Assembly: GCA_902776455.1 (NCBI GenBank)
Contig: CACYQI010000001.1
Span: forward strand, 48,434 to 112,433
DNA from: an uncultured Bacteroidales bacterium
GTDB taxonomy: Bacteria > Bacteroidota > Bacteroidia > Bacteroidales > Bacteroidaceae
Direction of reading: 5' to 3'
DNA length: 64,000 nucleotides
Position numbers and translations under genes: made by a program
Shown here: positions 50,622-58,597 of the stretch, in pieces
How positions within the stretch are numbered: the stretch's first letter is position 1
Layout: the number at the start of each line of letters is the position of its first letter
Notes under the pieces: generated by a model
The model's input: the letters and a program-made list of their open reading frames with translations, nothing else
Told to the model about the DNA's origin: nothing
Databases searched by the model: none

Positions 50622-51770
50622 ATGCCTGATTTTATTAAAAACCCATTCATTATAATAGGTGACATACCTGAACCTTACTTCTGTGACAGAGAAGCAGAGA
50701 CTCGGCGAATCATCCGCACCATTACAAACGAAGGCAACATGGTTCTCATGTCGCCACGACGTATGGGTAAATCGCGATTGGTTAAGCATGTATTCAAGCA
50801 AACACAGATAGCAGAACATTACCAAGCCTTCTATATTGACTTGCTCCATACAAGTAGCATCCGTGAGTTCGCATATACATTTGGCAGGACCGTATTCGAC
50901 CAATTGAAGTCGCGGAGCGAGAAAATGCTTCAGTCGCTTACGCTCGCATTGAAATCGATTGCAGGCACTTTCGGGTTCGACCCATTGACAGGATTGCCCA
51001 CCTTCACACTGGAAATGGGCAGAATACAATCTCCCGAATATACGATACAAGAAATTATAAGTTGGCTGGAAGAATGTGACACACCTTGCATTGTCTGTTT
51101 TGATGAATTCCAACGCATCAGCAAATATCCCGACAATAAGCAAGGACAGGTTGAAGCTCTGCTACGCGGAATCATTCAACATCTGCGCAACGTCAACTTC
51201 ATCTTTGCAGGCAGTGAGCAACATCTCCTTTCCGAGATGTTCTTTTCTTCTGCAAAACCATTTTACAACAGTGCCGACCTGTTGAACCTCAGTCCTCTGG
51301 ATGTGAGCGTTTATACAGAGTTCGTTAAGTCTTGGATGGAACGATATGGAAAATCTATTGACACAGATGCACTCAATTATTACTATACCAAATTCGAGGG
51401 AACAACATATTGCCTGCAAAAAATAATGCATGAGGCTTTTATTGACTGTGATGCCGGTTCAACATGCAGCAGAGCACTCCTTGACAAAACATATACCGAT
51501 ATGCTTGAAGAAGCCCACGAAAACATCTCCAAGTTATTAGGTACATTGACAGAACAACAGAAAAACGCTCTTTATGCTATTGCCAGAGAAGGTAAGGCAG
51601 AACGCGTGCTGAGTGCATCTTTCATCAAAAAGCATGCACTCGTGTCATCAAGTTCCATGCAGTCTGCCCTTAAAAAACTTATTGAAATGGAACTCGTCTC
51701 AGTAAATGGCAACACATATAGTATATCTGACATTATGTTAAGGCTGTATATCACCAATGAAATGAATTAA
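50622..51770 (+). CDS. AAA-family ATPase (ATPase_2/PF01637-like)
   Basis: 382 residues. The N-terminus FIKNPFIIIGDIPEPYFCDR is followed by Walker A MSPRRMGKSRLVKHVF and Walker B CIVCFDEFQRISKY. The end is a winged helix (LSASFIKKHALVSSSSMQSA and LKKLIEMELVS). It is soluble, of a group common as cargo genes in Bacteroidota genomes, with no proven function. Less AT-rich than the glycan genes around it, it sits between an acetyltransferase remnant and a glycosyltransferase. It thus looks inserted into the locus. Confidence 0.86.
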   Translation: MPDFIKNPFIIIGDIPEPYFCDREAETRRIIRTITNEGNMVLMSPRRMGKSRLVKHVFKQTQIAEHYQAFYIDLLHTSSIREFAYTFGRTVFDQLKSRSEKMLQSLTLALKSIAGTFGFDPLTGLPTFTLEMGRIQSPEYTIQEIISWLEECDTPCIVCFDEFQRISKYPDNKQGQVEALLRGIIQHLRNVNFIFAGSEQHLLSEMFFSSAKPFYNSADLLNLSPLDVSVYTEFVKSWMERYGKSIDTDALNYYYTKFEGTTYCLQKIMHEAFIDCDAGSTCSRALLDKTYTDMLEEAHENISKLLGTLTEQQKNALYAIAREGKAERVLSASFIKKHALVSSSSMQSALKKLIEMELVSVNGNTYSISDIMLRLYITNEMN

Positions 51771-51795
51771 AACGGGAACTAGCTCCTAAAACACT

Positions 51796-52896
51796 ATGCG
51801 AATCACTTATATTCTTGATTCTTTTGGAGGAGGTGGCAAAGAACGTCGCTGCCTGCAATTGATACAAGGGTTAAACCGTAGGGGTATTAATGACATACAA
51901 GTTATTATTATCGACAACAGGATATCATATCCTGAATTGTATGACACCACTGCTAAAATAGAGATTATCGGCCGAAAGGAAAAAGGGCTGGGACAATTTC
52001 AAACAGCTCGCATCATGTATTGGCTGATAAAAGGCTTCAAACCAGATATAGTTCAGGCATGGGGCTTGATGTCGGCTGGTGTTGTGTTACTTGTAAAGCC
52101 TTTTATCAAATTTAAATTCTTGGCATCTTATGTGGCAGATTGCGATACCCCTCATGGGCTTGAAGGAATGATCAACAAGATTTGCAATCAGGTTTGTCTG
52201 AAAATTATTTCCAATTCGGAGGCTGGTCTAAAAGCTTATGGAACCCCAGCATCAAAAGCTACGGTTATATACAATGGATTCAACGAATCCCGTTACAATA
52301 ATAGGATTGACAGGGCAGAAAAGAAAAAAGAATTAGGGATAAGTACCCAGAATGTTGTAGCTATGGTGGCTGTTTTTAGGGAAGACAAAGACTGGCGGTG
52401 CTACATAGATGCTGCAAAAAAAATAATTGCGAAGCGACAAGATATTACATTCTTGGCTGTGGGTGGAGGTCCGCAATGGGATTACTATAACACCCAAATT
52501 AAAGATGATGAACGCAAATATATTATGATGCTGGGTAGGCGTGATGATGTTGATGAGATTTTTCAAGTATGCGACTTTTCAATCCTGACTTCAAATCATG
52601 GAGAAGGTGTTTCCAATTCCATTATGGAGTCGATGGCTTGGGGGGTGCCTGTGATTGCCACAAACTGTGGTGGAACGCCAGAAATCATTGAAGATGGAGT
52701 GAATGGCAGATTAATAGAGAGGCAAACGTCTGAAAGCGTAGGCACTTTAATCACAGAAATAATCAATCAGCCTGATATGCTTGCAAAAATGAGCGAGAAA
52801 GCATCGCAGACAGTAAAAGACAAGTTCTTGTTACATCGCATGACTGATGAATATGTTGAATTATATATAAAAGATTCCATAAATAACTCTCTTTAA
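51796..52896 (+). CDS. Glycosyltransferase family 4 protein
   Basis: 366 residues, GT-B fold. The acceptor-side loop FGGGGKERRCLQLIQGLNRR is at the N-terminus. The donor domain has VVAMVAVFREDKDWRCYIDA and DFSILTSNHGEGVSNSIMES, which contains the acidic-x7-Glu motif, then MAWGVPVIATNCGGTPEIIE. It adds a sugar to the lipid-linked intermediate. It is 25 bp after the ATPase gene and 23 bp before another GT4. Confidence 0.9.
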   Translation: MRITYILDSFGGGGKERRCLQLIQGLNRRGINDIQVIIIDNRISYPELYDTTAKIEIIGRKEKGLGQFQTARIMYWLIKGFKPDIVQAWGLMSAGVVLLVKPFIKFKFLASYVADCDTPHGLEGMINKICNQVCLKIISNSEAGLKAYGTPASKATVIYNGFNESRYNNRIDRAEKKKELGISTQNVVAMVAVFREDKDWRCYIDAAKKIIAKRQDITFLAVGGGPQWDYYNTQIKDDERKYIMMLGRRDDVDEIFQVCDFSILTSNHGEGVSNSIMESMAWGVPVIATNCGGTPEIIEDGVNGRLIERQTSESVGTLITEIINQPDMLAKMSEKASQTVKDKFLLHRMTDEYVELYIKDSINNSL

Positions 52897-52919
52897 TAGA
52901 ATCAAGCAGACATAACCAA

Positions 52920-53981
52920 ATGGATGTAATCATCGTATCTCCGAATTTAGACCCTTCTGTTTCTTTAGGAGGAGTGTCTGCTGTTTCAAGCTTTATTGTA
53001 AACAACAATAAGGATTGCAACTACATCCATTTCGAGTTAGGGAAAAGAGACTCCGAACCGGGAGGCCTGAAAAGGTTCCTTGGTTTATGGAATAGTCTTA
53101 ATGCATGGAAATCTCTTCTCCGTTCTTATCCCAATGCTGTTATTCACTATAATTTTCCATTATCTCCTGGAGCCATCATTCGCGACTTCTTTTTTATGAA
53201 GGTAGCAAGGAAGCTGCGACGGAAAATGGTGGTTCATGTACATGGTGGAGTTTATATGAATTCCTCACATATTCCCTTTGTCTTATATAAGGTTTTAAAA
53301 CACATATTCCACTGGGATGTGCCATTCATTGTTCTTAGCGAACATGAAAAGGAGGTCATTTCTCTGAGATTCTCTCCTCAAAATGTCTATTCATTGCCAA
53401 ATTGTGTAGAACTAAGTGACAATATCAGTAAAACTGAGAACACACAAGCCTTGACAATAGGATATTTAGGCAGAATAACAGAGGCAAAGGGAATGAAGGA
53501 ATTGCTTGAAGCATGTAAAGTCCTACTTACAAAAGGAATCCTATTCAAACTGAAAATTGCAGGAGTTGAGGACAAAGAAGAATCATATATCAACGCATTT
53601 AAGAATCACCTTGGCAACTGCTTTGAATATGATGGGATAATATCTGGCAATACAAAAAAAGAGTTTCTTAATTCATTAGACGTCTTTATATTACCTTCAT
53701 ATTTCGAAGGGCTTCCCGTATCCCTCTTAGAAAGCATGAGCTATGGCGCTGTTCCTGTAGTGACCCCTGTTGGCAGTATTCCAGAAGTGGTAAAAGATGG
53801 TATCAATGGCTTACTAATTAAAGTTCATGATATTGAGAGCATAGTCAATGCCATTATTCGTCTGCAGGAGCAAAATTCTTTAAGAACTCAGTTGTCAGAA
53901 GCTGCCAGGTTGACAATTGAAGAACAATTTAATCCTAAGGAATACATCCAGAAGTTAAACACGATATACCAACTCGCTTAA
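52920..53981 (+). CDS. Glycosyltransferase family 4 protein
   Basis: 353 residues, GT-B fold. The donor domain has LTIGYLGRITEAKGMKELLE, FKLKIAGVEDKEESYINAF, then DVFILPSYFEGLPVSLLESM and SYGAVPVVTPVGSIPEVVKD, a textbook GT4 series with the acidic-x7-Glu catalytic motif. It is likely the third sugar transfer in the locus. It is 8 bp before the WecG-type gene, so co-translation is likely. Confidence 0.9.
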   Translation: MDVIIVSPNLDPSVSLGGVSAVSSFIVNNNKDCNYIHFELGKRDSEPGGLKRFLGLWNSLNAWKSLLRSYPNAVIHYNFPLSPGAIIRDFFFMKVARKLRRKMVVHVHGGVYMNSSHIPFVLYKVLKHIFHWDVPFIVLSEHEKEVISLRFSPQNVYSLPNCVELSDNISKTENTQALTIGYLGRITEAKGMKELLEACKVLLTKGILFKLKIAGVEDKEESYINAFKNHLGNCFEYDGIISGNTKKEFLNSLDVFILPSYFEGLPVSLLESMSYGAVPVVTPVGSIPEVVKDGINGLLIKVHDIESIVNAIIRLQEQNSLRTQLSEAARLTIEEQFNPKEYIQKLNTIYQLA

Positions 53982-53989
53982 TAAGAATT

Positions 53990-54715
53990 ATGGATTTAAA
54001 AGAAGTTAGAATCTGGAACATAAAATACAATTTGCTTACTGTTTCTGAAATAGCAGAGATAGTGAGCAAATGGATTGATGAAGGGAAAAAGGGGATTCAT
54101 TTGACGGGGGCTAATGCTGATACTGTAGCATTGGCTCAAACGGACGAGTTGTTACGTAGAGCAATTTTGGATTCAGATATAGTAAATGTTGACAGCACTC
54201 TGCCAACTTATTTCCTGAAGCGGAAAGGGTATCATTTTGACAAAAGGGTGCCTACTCCCGATGTTATGGAAGAGCTGCTGAAGATTGCCAATTCAAAAAA
54301 GCAGAAAGTTTTCTTTTTAGGATCAAAGCAAAGCACACTTGACAAATTACATGTCATTCTCCAGAAGGAGTATCCGGATATGAGTATCGTCGGAATGCAA
54401 AACGGCTATTATCAGAAGGAGGATGAAGAAAAGATTGTAGAAAACATATCTTCTGCAGCTCCTGACTATCTATTCATCGCGTTGCCGTCTCCTAAAAAGG
54501 AACATTTTATTTTAAAATACAAGAAAAGGATAAATGTCGGGGTGTTTTACGGAATAGGAGGTGCGCTGGATGCTAAGACTGGTGTGCTAAGGCGCCCGCC
54601 AAAATGGTTAAGAGAACATGGGATAGAGTATATGCTCAGATTGATTAGAAGACCTGACATGTACGCCAAACGAGTTCCTTTGGCATTTAAATTTGTCAAA
54701 CTCGCCTTATCATAG
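53990..54715 (+). CDS. WecG/TagA/CpsF-family glycosyltransferase
   Basis: 241 residues, GT26. Signatures: GIHLTGANADTVALAQTDEL near the N-terminus, SDIVNVDSTLPTYFLKRKGY, LFIALPSPKKEHFI and the C-terminal GVFYGIGGALDAKTGVLRRP plus PPKWLREHGIEYMLRL. The family adds N-acetylmannosaminuronate, ManNAc or glucose as the second sugar on undecaprenyl carriers. This is the last gene of the AT-rich core; a second GT26 lies at 57770. Confidence 0.9.
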   Translation: MDLKEVRIWNIKYNLLTVSEIAEIVSKWIDEGKKGIHLTGANADTVALAQTDELLRRAILDSDIVNVDSTLPTYFLKRKGYHFDKRVPTPDVMEELLKIANSKKQKVFFLGSKQSTLDKLHVILQKEYPDMSIVGMQNGYYQKEDEEKIVENISSAAPDYLFIALPSPKKEHFILKYKKRINVGVFYGIGGALDAKTGVLRRPPKWLREHGIEYMLRLIRRPDMYAKRVPLAFKFVKLALS

Positions 54716-54849
54716 AACCGACAGATAGCATCCGGCCCTAACACTTTACTCCATCATGCTTTGGACACCTCAGCAAATGTGGGGTTGACAAATCATTTGT
54801 GCATGCAAAGTTCATTTATACTCCTACCCTATGTGTTTTTCCCTCGAAA

Positions 54850-54946
54850 AATCTGCCAATCTGCCACAAAGTGCATATAACACACTTTCACACAAACGGT
54901 TAAGCGTGTGGCAGATTTGTGGCAGATTGGGATTTTGTGGCAGATT
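54850..54946. repeat. Cluster of GTGGCAGATT boxes upstream of the DUF6078/VirE module
   Basis: GTGGCAGATT occurs at 54908-54917, 54919-54928 and 54937-54946. Its inverse AATCTGCCAC lies at 54858-54867, preceded by a shorter AATCTGCC at 54850. The direct copies end 23 nt before the -33 TTTG of the promoter at 54970, as expected for an activator or repressor site. The rest of 54716-55057 holds only the promoter. Confidence 0.75.
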
Positions 54947-54969
54947 ATGTACATTTTTCCGGCATTTTC

Positions 54970-55001
54970 TTTGGAGAACTGACTTTTTTGTTGTATCTTT
55001 G
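54970..55001 (+). promoter_or_regulatory. Bacteroidota-type promoter of the DUF6078/VirE module
   Basis: TTTG at 54970-54973 and TATCTTTG at 54994-55001 are 20 nt apart, an exact consensus match. The first ATG is 57 nt downstream. Confidence 0.8.
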
Positions 55002-55057
55002 CAGAGTGAATGAATGAAGGATAACACCTTATTACTAACTATTAATTTACAATACCT

Positions 55058-55495
55058 ATGGAAACACTTTCTTACGCTTTGGCACCAAAAGATTGGGCCA
55101 TTTGCTTCCAGCATGACTGTCCGATGGCCAACAAGTGTCTGCGTCACGCTGTAGCCTTATTGGCTCCAAGTAATCTCACTCATCACAATACCGTGCTTCC
55201 GGCTGCACGTAAAGGTGATACTTGCAGCATGTTTGCGACTGCCGAACCCGTAAAAATAATGCGAGGCATGAGGTCTATGCTGCCACGAATCTATTCGGAA
55301 AAGGTGACTGCTATCCGACAAGAACTTTACAAGATGTTTGGCAGCGTTGCCACCTTTTACCGCTACCGCGACGGAAGACACGGGATCACACCCGAACTCC
55401 AAGCCCGCATTGAGTCGGTCTTCCGCAAGCACGGCATCGAGGAACCGCCAACCTACGACGACATAACGCTTGCCTACCACTTCCCCCGCGAATAG
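55058..55495 (+). CDS. DUF6078 family protein
   Basis: 145 residues, soluble. The Cys-rich N-terminus (WAICFQHDCPMANKCLRHAV), a later GDTCSMF, and a C-terminal segment FGSVATFYRYRDGRHGITPE are typical of a small Bacteroidota family next to VirE-type genes; four Cys could bind metal. The C-terminal half resembles a short helical DNA-binding domain. It has its own consensus promoter and lies ahead of a four-unit 22-bp array. I assign the family by recall of its pattern; the function is unknown. Confidence 0.7.
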   Translation: METLSYALAPKDWAICFQHDCPMANKCLRHAVALLAPSNLTHHNTVLPAARKGDTCSMFATAEPVKIMRGMRSMLPRIYSEKVTAIRQELYKMFGSVATFYRYRDGRHGITPELQARIESVFRKHGIEEPPTYDDITLAYHFPRE

Positions 55496-55503
55496 CATCA
55501 CGT

Positions 55504-55591
55504 TTTATCACGTGTGAGAAATCAATTTATCACAGGTGAGAAAACGATTTATCACTGGTGAGAAATCAATTTATCACGTGTGAGAAATCAC
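55504..55591. repeat. 4 x 22-bp tandem array, TTTATCAC-NN-GTGAGAAA core
   Basis: Units at 55504, 55526, 55548 and 55570 each contain TTTATCAC-NN-GTGAGAAA, an imperfect palindrome, at a strict 22-bp period. It is near-identical to 487-574. It starts 8 bp after the DUF6078 stop and ends 36 bp before the VirE-type ATG, so it lies in the leader of that gene. Confidence 0.9.
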
Positions 55592-55627
55592 ATAAGTACA
55601 TGTTATCAATTTTAATATCTTATTGCC

Positions 55628-57748
55628 ATGAAATTCACTACTGTCAAAACAGAGAAAAAATGCACGCGCCTCAAGGGATGGGAGGCCGAAGCATTCTTCC
55701 AGCGCATCCGAACGGATGCCAACCATTCCCTCATCACCAACTTCCGCCAGGAAGCATCAGTAGAACAGCCTGAAGGCTTCCGACGATACAACGAGATACC
55801 GCATGTATATGCTGCCGTGGAACTGCATAAGCAGGCGAATGGTGCACTGGGCATCGCTGCCTTCAACGGCCTTGTAGTGCTGGAAGTACGCCAACTGATG
55901 AGTCAGACGCTGTGTGCCGAGGTGAAGGATGCTGCCATGACGATGCCTTCAACGTTAGCGGCCTTTACGGGTGCAACGGGTACGGAAGTCATTATCCTCG
56001 TCAGCGTGGCACGTGCAGACGGCACCCTACCCTATTCCGAGCCTGAAGCTGAAGGGTTCTACACTAACGCATATCACTCTGTTGCCCACATTTATGACGC
56101 AGTCCTGCCCATAAAGATTACTCGGATGACGCCCTCCCTTCGGCACGACTTCCTGCTGCCTCTCGACAAGATGCCGTTGACGAACTTCGATGCTGTTCCT
56201 ATCCGCATCACTCCCTCGAAGGACGTCACAAGCGACGAGGACGATGCCGACGCTCATTTGCTCGCCACACCTGTACAGATGAATGTGGTGGAGGAGGGCA
56301 TGACGGCCTACGAGAACTACGAGCGTGTCTATGGCGATGTTGCGGAGCAAGTGATTGAACGCATGGGCGACCTTCGTCACGACAGCAACGAATGGTACAA
56401 GGGTTATGTCACAGGAATGGCAAGCGCACTCTTCGGCAAGGGATGGCCGGAGGAGGAAACCATCTGCCACTTGTGGAAAAAACTGACATTCAAAGACGTG
56501 CCTGGACTTACGGAAGACTTCGTCCGAACCATCGTGGAAGCGGTCTATAAGGAAGAAACCGCGGCACGCCGTCAGCAACCCAAGCGCAATAAGAAGGAAC
56601 CGCTGATGCAACAAGTCATCCGAAGGATGGAAAAGCGGTATGTGCTGCGCCACAACACCGTCATGGGCTATACAGAATACCGTGCCAACCACTCGTGGCC
56701 GACACCCTGGCGACCCGTCACGGACAAAGTGATAAACACGTTCAGTACAGACCTCCAACTTGCCGGACTCGATGTGTGGGACCGCGATGTGAAGCGCTAC
56801 GTCCACTCCACGCGCATCCGCAACTTCAACCCAATAACAGACTTCCTCTTCAGCAAATGCAGCGAATGGGACGGACGCGACCACATCGGTCAGCTGGCAG
56901 CCACCGTGCCGACAGAAAATCCGGCACAATGGGCCGAGTGGTTCCACAAGTGGTTTCTGGCCATGGTAGCGCAATGGATGGGACGCGACCGCCGCTACGG
57001 CAACAGCATCGTGCCTCTGCTCATCTCCAGACAAGGCATGCACAAGAGCGCTTTCTGCCGCTCGCTGCTTCCGCCTGAACTTAGGTCGTGGGGCTACACC
57101 GACAACCTCTCGCTCAGCGAGGAACGCCCCGTGCATCTCGCCATGTCGCAGATGCTGCTCATCAACCTCGACGAGTTCAACCGCATATCGCCTGCCAAAC
57201 AGCAAGGTTTCCTGAAGAACATCCTGCAACTGCCATCGGTCAAGGTGAAACGCCCCTACGCCAGCCATACCGAGGAAGTGCCGCGACTCGCCTCCTTCAT
57301 CGGCACCACGAACATGCCCGATGTGCTCACCGACCCCACAGGCTCGCGACGATTCATCGGCGTGCAGGTCACAGGCTGCATTGATGTCAACCAGACACCC
57401 AACTACCCACAGCTCTATGCACAGGCATTGGCAGAACTCAATGCCGGCACACGCTATTGGTTCGACGACAAGGAGACTGAAGCGCTGATACAGCACAACC
57501 GCCAGTTCGAACAGATGGACAGCTCGGAACAGTTCTTCCGCCAATACTTCAGAATTCCACCCAGCGAAAAAGAAGACGGGACTTGGATGACAACTACCGC
57601 CATCCTGCAGTACATCAAGCAACAGGCAGGAGCAACCTTCAAAGTGCCGACCCCCAAGAGTTTCGGACATACGCTCCGCAACCTTCCCGGCATCCTCTTC
57701 CGCCGCGGACGCGAAGGCAGTCAGTTCTACGTCGCCGCCATCAACTAA
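55628..57748 (+). CDS. VirE-type P-loop protein with BT4734-like N-terminal domain
   Basis: 706 residues. Residues 1-210 form a BT4734/BF3469-like domain (SLITNFRQEASVEQPEGFRR, then YAAVELHKQANGALGIAAFN), related to the primase-like part of plasmid replication proteins. Residues about 300-650 are a VirE/VapE helicase-like domain: LLISRQGMHKSAFCRSLLPP with the P-loop near residue 465, MLLINLDEFNRIS as Walker B near 510, and RLASFIGTTNMPDVLTDP as sensor. The family occurs on mobile elements and beside Bacteroidota capsule loci. An iteron-like array lies 36 bp upstream. It has higher GC than the glycan genes before it. Confidence 0.88.
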   Translation: MKFTTVKTEKKCTRLKGWEAEAFFQRIRTDANHSLITNFRQEASVEQPEGFRRYNEIPHVYAAVELHKQANGALGIAAFNGLVVLEVRQLMSQTLCAEVKDAAMTMPSTLAAFTGATGTEVIILVSVARADGTLPYSEPEAEGFYTNAYHSVAHIYDAVLPIKITRMTPSLRHDFLLPLDKMPLTNFDAVPIRITPSKDVTSDEDDADAHLLATPVQMNVVEEGMTAYENYERVYGDVAEQVIERMGDLRHDSNEWYKGYVTGMASALFGKGWPEEETICHLWKKLTFKDVPGLTEDFVRTIVEAVYKEETAARRQQPKRNKKEPLMQQVIRRMEKRYVLRHNTVMGYTEYRANHSWPTPWRPVTDKVINTFSTDLQLAGLDVWDRDVKRYVHSTRIRNFNPITDFLFSKCSEWDGRDHIGQLAATVPTENPAQWAEWFHKWFLAMVAQWMGRDRRYGNSIVPLLISRQGMHKSAFCRSLLPPELRSWGYTDNLSLSEERPVHLAMSQMLLINLDEFNRISPAKQQGFLKNILQLPSVKVKRPYASHTEEVPRLASFIGTTNMPDVLTDPTGSRRFIGVQVTGCIDVNQTPNYPQLYAQALAELNAGTRYWFDDKETEALIQHNRQFEQMDSSEQFFRQYFRIPPSEKEDGTWMTTTAILQYIKQQAGATFKVPTPKSFGHTLRNLPGILFRRGREGSQFYVAAIN

Positions 57749-57769
57749 GGACCTACATACAATTGATGC

Positions 57770-58522
57770 ATGCTAAGACTCAGAGAAATAACAATTGTTG
57801 AATCGGTCGAAGAATTGACTCACTTTCCGGAAGGTAAGACGCTCATCAACACCATATATGCTTATTCCTATGTTGTAGCACAAAAGGATGACTTCTTTGC
57901 AGATGCTCTTCGCAAGTGTGACTTCTTAATGCCCGATGGGGCTGGTATCGTCAAGGCTTGCCGATGGCTGAAGACCAAGAGCCAGCCAAAGGAACGCATT
58001 GCGGGATGGGATTTGTTTTCTTTCGAGATGAATGCTCTCGAAAGGAAAAGTGAAGAATTAAGAGTGAAGAGTGAAAAATGTCTTAAAGTGATGTTCTTCG
58101 GGTCGAGCGAGAAGGTGTTGTCTCTGATTCGCAAGCGAGCTGCTATTGACTATCCTCATCTGGAGGTGGTGACGTATTCTCCTCCTTACAAGCCTGAGTT
58201 CTCGGATGAAGATAATCAAGCCATGATAAAGGCTATCAACGATGCTGACCCCGATTTGCTATGGATTGGCATGACGGCTCCCAAACAGGAGAAGTGGACC
58301 TACAAGCATTGGGACGAACTGAACATCCACTGCCACTGCGGGACGATTGGAGCTGTGTTCGATTTCTACGCAGGTACCGTGAAGCGTGCTCCGCTTGCAT
58401 GGCAACGGAATTCGCTGGAGTGGCTCTACCGCCTGCTGATGGAGCCAAGGCGTATGTGGCGACGCTACATCATTGGCAACACGAAATTCCTTTACTATAT
58501 ATATAAGGAATGGAGAAGTTGA
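57770..58522 (+). CDS. WecG/TagA/CpsF-family glycosyltransferase (second)
   Basis: 250 residues, GT26. CDFLMPDGAGIVKACRWLKT, ERIAGWDLFSFEMNA, DPDLLWIGMTAPKQEKWTYK and CGTIGAVFDFYAGTVKRAPL are the family blocks. Between ERIAGWD-type block 2 and block 3 the protein carries ERKSEELRVKSEKCLK, encoded by GAAGAATTAAGAGTGAAGAG, the same A/G-rich simple repeat found between genes; it keeps frame. It could act in the locus just like the first GT26, adding another sugar. Confidence 0.88.
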   Translation: MLRLREITIVESVEELTHFPEGKTLINTIYAYSYVVAQKDDFFADALRKCDFLMPDGAGIVKACRWLKTKSQPKERIAGWDLFSFEMNALERKSEELRVKSEKCLKVMFFGSSEKVLSLIRKRAAIDYPHLEVVTYSPPYKPEFSDEDNQAMIKAINDADPDLLWIGMTAPKQEKWTYKHWDELNIHCHCGTIGAVFDFYAGTVKRAPLAWQRNSLEWLYRLLMEPRRMWRRYIIGNTKFLYYIYKEWRS

Positions 58523-58597
58523 AAATTGAAAATTGAAAATTGAAAATTGAAAGGGGAAAGGGGAAAATTGAAAGGTGAGAATTGAAAGGTGAGAAAA
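58519..58597. repeat. TTGAAAATTGAAA simple repeat between genes
   Basis: GAAAATTGAAAATTGAAAAT with further GAAAGGTGAGAATTGAAAGG copies fills the gap before the nucleotidyltransferase-like gene. Similar tracts occur at 6283, 23165, 23750, 24005 and 37623. Confidence 0.8.
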
